This document shows positions 7,029 through 13,287 of a stretch of DNA of 54,576 bases, piece after piece. Source of the stretch: a virus; the IMG/VR virus record IMGVR_UViG_3300009285_001752, positions 1 to 54,576 of that record; one strand, given 5' to 3'. Below the pieces are notes generated by a model that worked only from the letters and a program-made list of their open reading frames with translations, had not been told where the DNA came from and did no database searches. The position numbers were made by a program, and so were the translations under genes. The stretch's first letter is position 1, and each line of letters begins with the position of its first letter.

Positions 7029-7480
7029 AGTCGCTTCCTCACCGCAACCGCTAGCGGTATTCCGAGAACGATTTCCGCAATGAATTCCCCAGCACCAACT
7101 AGAGCCACAGCGAGTAAGAATGGAACACCGAATAGGCTGTTGAGCAAGTAGCCAACCCACAACGCCACGCATAGAACGTGAAATGGTACGGCTTTCAATC
7201 CGAGGCGTTTAATCAGATATTTCGCTGGCAGAAAGACGAATGGAGAAAGCAAGTCCAACGGGCCAAGCGCAATACCCGTAGCGAAACCGTACCCGTTGAA
7301 GATCAACTGGCCTAGAAACGTTCCAATCAGCCAAGGTGTACCGAACACCGCGATTAGTGGGTAGAGAGCATCCGCCACTCTAATTTGGATAGGACCAAAC
7401 GCTATCGCTTGGAGAACGAACCCTAAAACTGCATATAGCGAAGTTGAAACAATACCCAGCGCAAGATTCTTAGACTTCAT
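7025..7480 (-). CDS. queT: QueT-family queuosine-precursor transporter
   Basis: The 151-residue membrane protein has about five hydrophobic helices and the QueT signature FGPIQIRVADALYPL at residues 28-42. QueT proteins are ECF-type S components that bring preQ0/preQ1-type 7-deazaguanines into the cell. The gene overlaps the DpdA-like gene by 4 bases (ATGA) and shares its operon, so precursor uptake and DNA insertion are probably coupled. No preQ0 synthesis genes are in the window, in line with a scavenging strategy. It would need the host's energising module, or act alone. Confidence 0.85.
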   Translation of the reverse strand: MKSKNLALGIVSTSLYAVLGFVLQAIAFGPIQIRVADALYPLIAVFGTPWLIGTFLGQLIFNGYGFATGIALGPLDLLSPFVFLPAKYLIKRLGLKAVPFHVLCVALWVGYLLNSLFGVPFLLAVALVGAGEFIAEIVLGIPLAVAVRKRL

Positions 7481-7489
7481 TTTGTTTCC

Positions 7490-7819
7490 TCACTGGACGT
7501 TTTGTATCCTCCCCAAACCCGAACACGCATGACATTTTGAGCCGATTTCAGACTTACCAGTACCCTGACATTGCTCGCACTCTACTCCCCAAGATAGCTT
7601 TTCCTTAGCAGACTCACTGAAGGGTGTCTTCATTTCAGGAATGTAGTTTGGAAGAATAAGTTGAGGGTTCCCGGGCAAATGACGCTTGCCATACTCCTTT
7701 ACTGCTTCAAGAATGATGCGGCTGTCAGTCCACCGATCCACCTTACCAATCTCAAGTAGGAGTTTTTCGAAATCTTTAACCTCTTCTTCCGGTAGACTGT
7801 ACGCTTTGATTTTAGCCAA
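7490..7819 (-). CDS. RHH-like protein with DnaJ-type zinc finger
   Basis: The start is TTG 7819, behind GGTGAAGG. The N-terminal 60 residues are helical with a pattern like a ribbon-helix-helix domain (SLPEEEVKDFEKLL ... RIILEAVKEYG). The C-terminal 30 residues hold two C-x2-C-x-G-x-G repeats (CEQCQGTG and CHACSGLG), the DnaJ-type cysteine finger, but there is no J domain. It is the first gene of the operon that carries QueT and the DpdA-like enzyme and has its own TATA box. Confidence 0.65.
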   Translation of the reverse strand: MAKIKAYSLPEEEVKDFEKLLLEIGKVDRWTDSRIILEAVKEYGKRHLPGNPQLILPNYIPEMKTPFSESAKEKLSWGVECEQCQGTGKSEIGSKCHACSGLGRIQNVQ

Positions 7820-7822
7820 GTG

Positions 7823-7876
7823 GTTCCTTCACCTTGTTATGTTATGTTATGTTATTTATATAAGTTATGTTAGTAA
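7823..7876 (-). promoter_or_regulatory. TATA promoter with GTTAT microsatellite
   Basis: On the minus strand TTATATAAA (7855-7863) is an excellent archaeal TATA box. The predicted start near 7834 leaves a short leader with the AAGGTGAAGG signal for the TTG at 7819. Four GTTAT units at 7836-7855 and two more beyond the TATA box form a 5-base microsatellite around it. This promoter would drive the deazaguanine operon. Confidence 0.55.
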
Positions 7877-7903
7877 GTAGTAGTAGTAGGAAGTTTTGTT
7901 CTC

Positions 7904-8008
7904 TCATTTTAGGAGTCTCCGTTCGCAAGCGTAGCAGTACGGGATTTCACTAACATAGCGGACTTTCTCAGGACGTAGGTAGCAGCCGCAATCTCCGCAA
8001 CGAATCAT
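7904..8008 (-). CDS. 34-residue zinc ribbon
   Basis: From ATG 8008 (overlapping the upstream gene by 4 bases) the frame encodes two knuckles, C-x2-C-x-C (RCGDCGC) and C-x2-C (YCYACE), 19 residues apart. That is a complete miniature zinc ribbon. It is the last gene before the promoter at 7855. Confidence 0.6.
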   Translation of the reverse strand: MIRCGDCGCYLRPEKVRYVSEIPYCYACERRLLK

Positions 8009-8121
8009 TTCTGTTCGGGCTCCTTCTTCACATATTGCATACTAACCGTACACCATTCACCGTTCTCAGTTACTTGGTGAATGTGCGGCTGAGCCCAAGC
8101 TTTGCAGTGGGGAACTCTCAT
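8005..8121 (-). CDS. 38-residue microprotein
   Basis: The start is ATG 8121, overlapping the upstream stop as ATGA, with AAGGAGAAAG upstream. The product has two His and two Cys residues (HCKAWAQPHIH; WCTVS), a possible metal site. A longer frame through 8244 exists but belongs to the overlapping upstream gene. Function unknown. Confidence 0.5.
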   Translation of the reverse strand: MRVPHCKAWAQPHIHQVTENGEWCTVSMQYVKKEPEQK

Positions 8122-8255
8122 GGTTTCTTTCTCCTTATGAGTGGCGGGTAGAAGATTACGCCTGCCATGAATCCGGCTTTGAAGTCGCTTGACAGTTCGA
8201 TGCCTGTTCGCTTCTCGATTCGTTTGAGTACGCAATGCGGACAAAGACGGTTCAT
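8118..8255 (-). CDS. 45-residue microprotein with C-x2-C
   Basis: ATG 8255 overlaps the endonuclease stop as ATGA. The N-terminus has C-P-x-C (LCPHCVL), followed by a basic helix and a short hydrophobic segment (AGFMAGVIFYPPLI). It could be a membrane-associated zinc peptide. Function unknown. Confidence 0.5.
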   Translation of the reverse strand: MNRLCPHCVLKRIEKRTGIELSSDFKAGFMAGVIFYPPLIRRKKP

Positions 8256-8647
8256 CTTTTTCTATTCCTCTCCAGAATCACCCTCTTCATCACCGCAAGT
8301 TCCGTTAAGATCTGTCGGACCTCTGGTTCGCAGTAGAGAATCTCGTCTTCGCTGAATCTTAAGACGTTAAAGCCTTGCTCTCTAACTTGGCTTTCCATGT
8401 ACGCGTCATGGTCCCGTGTGGATTGTTTCGTATGGTGGGGGCCGTCAACCTGAACGATAATCGTACCTAGAATCAAAGCGTCACCGCGGCCTGGAACGTT
8501 GCTTGTGGTGAAGGGGAAATATCCTACGGGTAGGGTGCGCTGTACGGTTTCCATGATGGTGCGGAGTGCAACTTCACCCTTCGGCGTTCTGGTGAAGTTT
8601 TCCTTGTAGCTGTGCGGGGTACGGTTCAGAGTCCGTGTCGCAGTCAT
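8252..8647 (-). CDS. DUF559/Vsr-like endonuclease
   Basis: ATG 8647 overlaps the upstream micro-gene stop (ATGA), giving 131 residues. The core VQVDGPHH (residues 65-72), followed by about 25 residues and then VLRFSEDEIL (95-104), is the DUF559/Vsr-type PD-(D/E)XK pattern (hydrophobic strand, DG-x2-H, then a Gly-Phe-x-Val-x-Arg-Phe strand). The first acidic position is Gln in place of the usual Glu, so activity is uncertain. Relatives nick or cut DNA; here a role in host DNA breakdown or recombination is inferred. Confidence 0.7.
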   Translation of the reverse strand: MTATRTLNRTPHSYKENFTRTPKGEVALRTIMETVQRTLPVGYFPFTTSNVPGRGDALILGTIIVQVDGPHHTKQSTRDHDAYMESQVREQGFNVLRFSEDEILYCEPEVRQILTELAVMKRVILERNRKR

Positions 8648-8730
8648 TTCTGTTTGCACCTACACAAGACATCATGTTCTTTTCGGGATTGAAACCTGTA
8701 GCCGTGGGTGGGGCAGCGAAAATCAGTCAA
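8644..8730 (-). CDS. 28-residue Cys/His microprotein
   Basis: A TTG start at 8730 lies over the stop region of the membrane-protein gene, and the stop overlaps the endonuclease ATG. The peptide has C-x3-H and C-x-C motifs (CPTHG; LCRCK), enough for one zinc. The frame exactly fills the gap between two accepted genes, which supports it despite its size. Confidence 0.45.
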   Translation of the reverse strand: MTDFRCPTHGYRFQSRKEHDVLCRCKQK

Positions 8731-8932
8731 AACCAGAAAACTCTTTTTCACTGAGTACCGCGATGAGGATGTTTAAGAAAGACAAAGTGAACGCAACCCA
8801 AAACACAACATCTACATGCTCGGGTTGAGGCAAACCACCAACGACCTTCGCGTAAATTCCCTCGACCATAAGCAGTATTGAGAACACACTGACATAAAGA
8901 ATCCCTCGACTAATTCTCTTTACAATGCTCAT
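8723..8932 (-). CDS. Small membrane protein, two helices
   Basis: The 69-residue product from ATG 8932 has hydrophobic segments at about 10-26 (GILYVSVFSILLMVEGIY) and 42-60 (VVFWVAFTLSFLNILIAVL), with a short loop between. The start overlaps the upstream stop (ATGA). No family recognised; possibly a membrane factor of the infection cycle. Confidence 0.6.
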   Translation of the reverse strand: MSIVKRISRGILYVSVFSILLMVEGIYAKVVGGLPQPEHVDVVFWVAFTLSFLNILIAVLSEKEFSGFD

Positions 8933-9327
8933 GCCTTCTTTTCTCCTGCTTTCACTGGGAATCGCGATAGTAGTTCGCGGCCTGTGTCTGTGCGGAAGCG
9001 ATTGTACGAGTATTGCCCGTACCGCCAGGTCTCATTCTTTTCAGGAATCAAACGCGTAGCCAAAGCCGCCCGTGTTTGCTGCGGGATCGCTTCCCAATCC
9101 ATGAGACATCCGGTTTTCTTACTGTTCTCCCGCCAAGGTTGCGCGTCGAGGTCGTCTGAGAGTTTCTGGTCTGTGACGGAGGCTAAACTGCCTGGTTGCG
9201 GAACCGTCGGTATTGTTAGGGGTGTGGAGGGCGCACCGACAGCAGGGAGACCGCTGGGTGCGCCTCTCTCAGCCCGTAGGAATTGGATTGGTTTCTCACA
9301 CCACGGACAATGAATAATATCAGTCAA
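8929..9327 (-). CDS. Zinc-knuckle protein with linker, 132 residues
   Basis: The N-terminus carries one C-P-x-C knuckle (HCPWCEK, residues 6-12). A Pro/Ser/Ala-rich linker (about 25-50) and a charged, Arg-rich C-terminal domain rich in Trp and Tyr follow (TWRYGQYSYNRFR). It starts at ATG 9327 with an 8-base overlap with the upstream gene. Function unknown. Confidence 0.6.
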   Translation of the reverse strand: MTDIIHCPWCEKPIQFLRAERGAPSGLPAVGAPSTPLTIPTVPQPGSLASVTDQKLSDDLDAQPWRENSKKTGCLMDWEAIPQQTRAALATRLIPEKNETWRYGQYSYNRFRTDTGRELLSRFPVKAGEKKA

Positions 9328-9550
9328 TGAGTTTCATCTCCGAGCATTTTTTCTTGGCAAGTTCCTTTTCCAACCGCGGGATTCTAGTCATGAGTTTCCC
9401 CGCGTAGTCGAGTTGGTATTTGAGACAGCAACAGTTACACCAACGCTTTGTGAATCCATGCGTGTACGCGAGAAATCCCTCTTCACCAACCCATTTTTGT
9501 GTACCTTCATGAACATGGCAATTCTCACATTTCACTTGTTTTTCCTCCAT
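9320..9550 (-). CDS. Zinc-binding protein with C-terminal coil
   Basis: ATG 9550 is taken as start because the knuckle region follows directly; an upstream in-frame ATG at 9583 lies inside the preceding gene. The 76-residue product has C-x2-C-x-V-H (KCENCHVH) and a C-x-CCC cluster (RWCNCCCLK), then a basic helix (LEKELAKKK). It resembles a treble-clef or HNH-like zinc core, but no catalytic HNH motif is seen. Confidence 0.55.
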   Translation of the reverse strand: MEEKQVKCENCHVHEGTQKWVGEEGFLAYTHGFTKRWCNCCCLKYQLDYAGKLMTRIPRLEKELAKKKCSEMKLID

Positions 9551-9786
9551 ACTGTGACCCAACGTTTCGTCATACCATTCCATCTCGTACGTCCAGAATT
9601 CACAATTTCACCTTCATCATGAAGTTCCGTTAAGCGCCCGGAAACGCTGTGCAACGGTAAGCCTAGTCGGCTGGCGATTTCCTGCCCTGACAAATCCTCA
9701 AACTCCAATAGGGCTAGGACTTCGCGTTGGCGTCGGCCTAGTTCCGGTCGGATTTGCTGGTATGATTCAAGTTGAGTTTGACTCAT
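9532..9786 (-). CDS. Winged-helix regulator
   Basis: This 84-residue protein from ATG 9786 has a clear winged helix: REVLALLEFEDLSGQEIA (helices 1-2), SRLGLPLHSVSGRLTELH (recognition helix) and a beta wing (GEIVNSGRTRWNG). It resembles MarR/ROK-type minimal DNA-binding domains. It likely regulates virus genes, perhaps its own operon. Confidence 0.7.
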   Translation of the reverse strand: MSQTQLESYQQIRPELGRRQREVLALLEFEDLSGQEIASRLGLPLHSVSGRLTELHDEGEIVNSGRTRWNGMTKRWVTVWRKNK

Positions 9787-9789
9787 CTT

Positions 9790-9942
9790 TCAAGCAACCT
9801 TCTTCTTGTGAACTGTAACAACGGCACCGCACTGGTCACAAATCCAATTCCCATTGAAACGCATAATGCGGTCGCATTGTTCACAAAGCACAACATAGTC
9901 AATTGAGAGAACCATTTCATATCGGTCAGTATGTTTGCTCAT
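9790..9942 (-). CDS. 50-residue zinc ribbon
   Basis: ATG 9942 sits in the recurrent AAGGTTGCTTGAGATG junction. Two C-x2-C knuckles (LCEQCD and ICDQCG) 15 residues apart make a complete zinc ribbon. The C-terminus KKKVA is encoded by the next copy of the same junction. Confidence 0.65.
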   Translation of the reverse strand: MSKHTDRYEMVLSIDYVVLCEQCDRIMRFNGNWICDQCGAVVTVHKKKVA

Positions 9943-9943
9943 C

Positions 9944-10138
9944 TCAAGCAACCTTCTTTTTCTTGAGGAAAGAGAATGTTGAAGCAGCCTCTATGCAGGA
10001 TGGTTTGTCATTGCAGTATCGCACATTGAAAGTGACCGTGCCTCCATTTGTCTCGGGAATTTCTTTCAATAATGAAAGGACAGAAATTTTGTCGTCGGGT
10101 CTTTCTTCGCCGCAGACGTGGCACTTCCATGTTTCCAT
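9944..10138 (-). CDS. 64-residue zinc-knuckle protein
   Basis: ATG 10138 follows GGGAGGCTGCTTGAG. The N-terminus has C-x2-C (KCHVCGEE), with two further Cys at about 42 and 49 (RYCNDKPSCI), which would complete a four-Cys site. It ends with the same KKKVA tail as its downstream neighbour, because the gene junction is repeated. Confidence 0.6.
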   Translation of the reverse strand: METWKCHVCGEERPDDKISVLSLLKEIPETNGGTVTFNVRYCNDKPSCIEAASTFSFLKKKKVA

Positions 10139-10139
10139 C

Positions 10140-10478
10140 TCAAGCAGCCTCCCGTTGTAGTTCAACCATGCGCAGTGCGGCTTCGACTAGGGGGTTCTGC
10201 GTGTTAAGGTTCCATCTGCGGATTGAACGCGGTTTTTTCCGACCAATCTTGTCACCGTTTTTGTACCAGTCTTCCGCTTTGCTAGTTACGAGATCCCGTT
10301 TTTGGAGTTGCTTCAAACGTTTGAGCATGTATGTGTGTCCGCAGTTTCCTGCAAGCCGGTTAAGACGGTAAACGGTCAAGTTCGGTTTTTCCCGTAGAAC
10401 CCTGAGAATGTCAAGCGATAACGGGTAAGATAATACTTGGAGTACGTTCGATTTCCAGGCCTTACCTTTTCGAGTCAT
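10140..10478 (-). CDS. Winged-helix protein, 112 residues
   Basis: ATG 10478 overlaps the upstream stop (ATGA). Residues 15-75 form a winged helix (SLDILRVLREKP, VYRLNRLAGNCGHTYMLKRL, wing KRDLVTSKAEDW). The basic C-terminal third (RKKPRSIRRW) could add DNA contacts. A PadR/ArsR-like transcription factor is the likeliest reading. Confidence 0.65.
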   Translation of the reverse strand: MTRKGKAWKSNVLQVLSYPLSLDILRVLREKPNLTVYRLNRLAGNCGHTYMLKRLKQLQKRDLVTSKAEDWYKNGDKIGRKKPRSIRRWNLNTQNPLVEAALRMVELQREAA

Positions 10479-10612
10479 TCCTCAAACATCTCCGCGATTG
10501 AAGTCAAATACCGCGTGCTGCGTGAATCCCATCCGCGCAAATGCGCCTTCACTGCCAGTTCCACTTTCAACACGTCTAGGGCGGTTGCGAGACTCGTAAT
10601 CGTAACGCTCAT
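10475..10612 (-). CDS. 45-residue helical microprotein
   Basis: The frame from ATG 10612 overlaps both neighbours by 4 bases. It encodes two amphipathic helices (LATALDVLKVELAVKAHL and RYLTSIAEMFEE) and has no Cys. A protein-interaction peptide is possible. No family. Confidence 0.5.
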   Translation of the reverse strand: MSVTITSLATALDVLKVELAVKAHLRGWDSRSTRYLTSIAEMFEE

Positions 10613-10866
10613 GGTTTTTCCCCTTGGAGGATGCGTTCACCGCGAATTATATGCTCAACCGTTTCAGCCAGCTTATCATGGCATGGTCGACATAATGTGT
10701 GAGAGACACCTGTACTGGCGATGATGAAGGCTGCTGGTTGAGGAAAAATGGCTCCGTAAGGTGTAGTGTAATCCTTAGCGGCTTCGCTCCATTCCTCTTT
10801 ATCGTATGGTTGGGTGAAGCCTGATTTGATTTCCCCACACATTTCACAAGAAAAAGTTACTCTCAT
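10609..10866 (-). CDS. Four-Cys zinc-binding protein, 85 residues
   Basis: The start ATG 10866 overlaps the nuclease stop. Cys pairs at C-x2-C (SCEMCGE, residues 6-12) and C-x2-C-H (LCRPCHDK, near 59) are about 50 residues apart, a split zinc site like those of some HNH or recombination factors. It directly follows the RecB-like nuclease and may work with it. Confidence 0.6.
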   Translation of the reverse strand: MRVTFSCEMCGEIKSGFTQPYDKEEWSEAAKDYTTPYGAIFPQPAAFIIASTGVSHTLCRPCHDKLAETVEHIIRGERILQGEKP

Positions 10867-11582
10867 GGGGGTAACTCCTTTTCATCTTCCTTCAGGTATC
10901 GCCATTTCATTTTGACAAGTTCGTTGAAGTACATGGCCTTCCAAACGGTGAAGCAGGCCTCGAAAGCGTTCCAGCAAAAGTCAAGATGCTTGTAGATGAG
11001 GGTTTTCATCGGCTGATTCCAAGGGACGCTAAGTCCGACCATTCCCATGCCGCTGCAACTCGCATTTTCCTCGAAGGCGTGTTTGTACGCGGCGAGCTGC
11101 CACCCGCTCTTGATCGAGTAGCGACCCGACTTCAAATCCATAACGACAGAAACCCCTTTGAATTTGCCTACGATGTCAAGGGTTCCAGCAAATCCGAGTT
11201 TACTGTGGACAGGGAGTTCCGTCAGTCCCGCGCTGATTTGGTTATCTTCCTTCAACTTCACCCAACGCTTATAGAAGTCAGCCAAGTCCAAAGGTTCCCC
11301 ATTCTCAGGGGAATACTTCAAATCTACAGGTGGTTCGCCGCGTAGGTCTCGTTCGATGAGTTCACGTAGGAATGTTCCGAGATTTGCAGCGTTCTCTTTC
11401 ACAGATTCCTGTGTTTCCTCTGCAACGTTTTCCTTCCACGGTTGAAGCCGCTTATGAGTCGCAACACTCAGAATGTTTGTGACAGACGCAAAATAGTTAG
11501 CGGGATCGCTTTCTCCAATGAACCTGTACCATCTAGACCCTTCATACTCAACACGTTCCAACTTAGCGAACTCATCAGTCAT
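10863..11582 (-). CDS. RecB/Cas4-like PD-(D/E)XK nuclease
   Basis: The 239-residue protein shows the nuclease core: GFAGTLDIVG (Asp 136), VVMDLKSG (Asp 149 and Lys 151) and a following W-Q-L-A-A-Y helix with Gln 162. This D...(D/E)xK...QxxxY pattern is that of RecB-family and viral exonucleases (PDDEXK_1). Cas4-type iron-sulfur cysteines are absent. Such enzymes process DNA ends in replication or recombination. The operon gives it small partners but no obvious recombinase. Confidence 0.8.
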   Translation of the reverse strand: MTDEFAKLERVEYEGSRWYRFIGESDPANYFASVTNILSVATHKRLQPWKENVAEETQESVKENAANLGTFLRELIERDLRGEPPVDLKYSPENGEPLDLADFYKRWVKLKEDNQISAGLTELPVHSKLGFAGTLDIVGKFKGVSVVMDLKSGRYSIKSGWQLAAYKHAFEENASCSGMGMVGLSVPWNQPMKTLIYKHLDFCWNAFEACFTVWKAMYFNELVKMKWRYLKEDEKELPP

Positions 11583-11840
11583 TCAGGTTTCGCCCCGCAG
11601 AAACCTCAACACTTCTCTTTCAGCGGCAATGTACCCCTGCCTAAATGCATCCCCCTCTCTAGGTCGAACTGGTCTGTATCTATCGAAAAATTCTTCTAGG
11701 GTGCGAATGTAGCCCTCAGCCCACTCATTGATTTGTTTCTCTTCTTGGGGAAGGAATACAAAATCATCACCTTTCTGTAGTGAATCACTGTCAACGAATG
11801 GTCGAACAAGTTTGCCTGCGAATTCTTTGAGGCTAGTCAT
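11583..11840 (-). CDS. Hypothetical acidic helical protein
   Basis: The start is ATG 11840, overlapping the zinc-ribbon gene by 8 bases. The 85-residue product has a long central helix (EEKQINEWAEGYIRTLEEFF) and an Arg-rich turn (RYRPVRPREG). It directly precedes the RecB-like nuclease in the operon. No family recognised. Confidence 0.55.
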   Translation of the reverse strand: MTSLKEFAGKLVRPFVDSDSLQKGDDFVFLPQEEKQINEWAEGYIRTLEEFFDRYRPVRPREGDAFRQGYIAAEREVLRFLRGET

Positions 11841-11967
11841 CCCATTGCCTCCGCGTTTCCTCCTCGTAGGACTTGTAACAGTTCTCGCAGAGCACCTTGT
11901 CTTCATATTCAAGGAATTTTCCAACCTCACCGACTTCCCCACATTCCACGCAAACACCTTCACTCAT
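11833..11967 (-). CDS. 44-residue zinc ribbon
   Basis: GGGAGGATTAC precedes ATG 11967. Two C-x2-C knuckles (VCVECGE and LCENCYK), 17 residues apart, and a basic tail make a minimal zinc ribbon. An upstream in-frame extension exists but overlaps another micro-gene. Confidence 0.65.
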   Translation of the reverse strand: MSEGVCVECGEVGEVGKFLEYEDKVLCENCYKSYEEETRRQWDD

Positions 11968-12055
11968 TTTTTGTAATCCTCCCGTTGCATGTTCGGCAAA
12001 TACCCGTGCCAACAATTCCGTTCCGGAATGGTCCATCGCAACAACAAACTGTCAT
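11960..12055 (-). CDS. 31-residue Cys-rich microprotein
   Basis: The frame from ATG 12055 overlaps the upstream stop (ATGA) and the next start. It encodes VCCCD and C-x2-C (ICRTCNG), a possible zinc site. It is supported by position and Cys pattern only. Confidence 0.45.
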   Translation of the reverse strand: MTVCCCDGPFRNGIVGTGICRTCNGRITKNE

Positions 12056-12315
12056 TGTGAGTCTAAGACTCCTATTTCCGGTTCAGGGTGTTCCACTGAG
12101 CCTAAGATTCCAAGTTTCCAGAGGCTCCAATCGTAGTGGCATTTGTGGCAGTGTGTGGAAAGCCACTGTCGCCGTTCGTACCCGTCTACTTTCCAGCCTC
12201 CGTCATGCGCGTACATTTCGACTTGTTCTAAGTTGCCTTTGCAGTCTGGGCATTGTAAGCAGTCAACAATGTTCTGGTAGTAGGATAGTGGTTGCGAGTC
12301 TGCGCCTCCCGGCAT
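12052..12315 (-). CDS. Zinc-ribbon protein, 87 residues
   Basis: ATG 12315 overlaps the upstream stop as TAATG. The Cys pairs are C-x2-C (QCPDCKG, near residue 22) and H-C-x2-C-H (HCHKCHYD, near 60), a ribbon with a long hairpin. Trp and Tyr are frequent. Function unknown. Confidence 0.6.
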   Translation of the reverse strand: MPGGADSQPLSYYQNIVDCLQCPDCKGNLEQVEMYAHDGGWKVDGYERRQWLSTHCHKCHYDWSLWKLGILGSVEHPEPEIGVLDSQ

Positions 12316-12395
12316 TAGTTCCAGTACGCTCCTTCCCACCAAGCCTCATCAGAGTGATCGCCTAGCGTGTACGCGTCAGGTTTTCTGGTTCTCAT
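12315..12395 (-). CDS. 26-residue microprotein
   Basis: ATG 12395 overlaps the upstream stop (ATGA) and its own stop overlaps the next ATG (TAATG). The peptide is acidic with three Trp near the end (EAWWEGAYWN). Positional evidence only. Confidence 0.4.
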   Translation of the reverse strand: MRTRKPDAYTLGDHSDEAWWEGAYWN

Positions 12396-12496
12396 GGTTT
12401 TTTCCACCCGCACAATCTCCAAATGGTTTGCTCGTATGATTCGCCGCGTTGACTTGCTAGGTGTAGTCGGTCTAAAGTGTCCGTGTGGACTTGCAT
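12392..12496 (-). CDS. Ribbon-helix-helix (VapB-like) microprotein
   Basis: The 34-residue frame from ATG 12496 has the antitoxin-like core DTLDRLHLASQRGESYEQTI, which matches the pattern 'x-L-x2-L-x4-GESY-x2-I' of archaeal VapB/RHH DNA-binding proteins. It is the first gene of the large minus-strand operon and lies next to the divergent promoter, so it may be an autoregulator. Confidence 0.55.
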   Translation of the reverse strand: MQVHTDTLDRLHLASQRGESYEQTIWRLCGWKKP

Positions 12497-12667
12497 TGAG
12501 GTTAGCTTACCCAAATTTCCCACGGGGAACAGTAGTCCATGGAAGCCATATAAGTCTTTCTAACACCCCCCATAGCACCCATAGGCTTAAATGTTCAAGA
12601 GGCTGTTTGGTGTTGGGCTGTAAGACTGTAAGAACCTCGGAAAAAAATAGAATGAGGCAAAAACAAG
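12497..12667. promoter_or_regulatory. Divergent promoter region
   Basis: This 171-base gap separates the minus-strand operon from the plus-strand micro-operon. CTTATATGG (minus strand, near 12548-12557) is a TATA-like box for the leftward genes. GGCTTAAATG (plus, near 12583-12592) could serve the rightward genes. Confidence 0.4.
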
Positions 12668-12817
12668 ATGGGTACCATGAACCCGAAACAGAAAGGGCAC
12701 TACCATTATTGCACAGGATTCCACGAACCAAAAGACACGCTCGGTCATACATTCAGATGTACAAAAAATCGTTGTAAAGGCGAAATCTATGCCGAGTGTG
12801 GTATTCCTTGGTCTTGA
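12668..12817 (+). CDS. 49-residue zinc microprotein
   Basis: Two in-frame ATGs (12668 and 12677) lie behind GAGG; the first is taken. The product has His/Cys positions (HYHYC ... H ... RCTKNRCKG ... AEC) that fit one or two zinc sites. It is the first gene of a four-gene plus-strand unit embedded between leftward operons. Confidence 0.5.
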   Translation: MGTMNPKQKGHYHYCTGFHEPKDTLGHTFRCTKNRCKGEIYAECGIPWS

Positions 12818-12841
12818 ATTTGGTGTGGGGTGAAAACAAGA

Positions 12842-13000
12842 ATGAGCAAACAAGAAGAGTGGAGAACCCGTTGTCCAGAGTGTGACTCAGATAACGTCTT
12901 TTTCTTTGAAGGAAAGCCCGTGTCTTGTTCCAACTGCGGATACAGAGGCATGAAATGGGCAAAGACTGTTGGAGTGGGTGTGGGACATGAGCTACGCTAG
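12842..13000 (+). CDS. 52-residue zinc ribbon
   Basis: GGGGTGA precedes ATG 12842. Two C-x2-C knuckles (RCPECD and SCSNCGY), 16 residues apart, make a ribbon of the TFIIB/TFIIS N-terminal type. The remaining tail is Gly/Val-rich. Possibly a transcription-directed peptide. Confidence 0.65.
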   Translation: MSKQEEWRTRCPECDSDNVFFFEGKPVSCSNCGYRGMKWAKTVGVGVGHELR

Positions 13001-13051
13001 GAGTTAGAAAAAAATGCGGAGAAGTACAGTTACGGGAGGTGACAGAACGAA

Positions 13052-13180
13052 ATGAAGAAGGTGAAGATTGTTCTACTTGTCCTCACTATCGTTGTGATCG
13101 TTGGTATCTACATATACCTTACAAAATATGTTTTTTGCCACAACTTAGCCTGCTGGCTTCCAGAGCAGTACCAAGCATGA
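13052..13180 (+). CDS. 42-residue single-pass membrane peptide
   Basis: GGGAGGTGA precedes ATG 13052. After a short Lys-rich start there is one helix (IVLLVLTIVVIVGIYIYL) and then a short tail with two Cys. The stop overlaps the next ATG. Function unknown. Confidence 0.55.
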   Translation: MKKVKIVLLVLTIVVIVGIYIYLTKYVFCHNLACWLPEQYQA

Positions 13181-13287
13181 ACCGTGAAGAAACCGCGACA
13201 CACCTAGTCATTTGGCCCGTCTTTGCAGTAGCAACATACTGGCTGCTCAACGCAGGTTGGATTCTGCTCTTCACAAACCTCCGCTAA
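13177..13287 (+). CDS. 36-residue membrane peptide
   Basis: ATG 13177 overlaps the previous stop as ATGA. The peptide has a hydrophobic core rich in Trp (HLVIWPVFAVATYWLL). The two neighbouring tiny membrane peptides may act together, for example as holin-like or exclusion factors; this is inference. Confidence 0.5.
   Translation: MNREETATHLVIWPVFAVATYWLLNAGWILLFTNLR

Noticed and set aside
10863-11582. RecB-like nuclease as Cas4
   Set aside because: The four Cys of the Cas4 iron-sulfur cluster are absent and there is no CRISPR locus.
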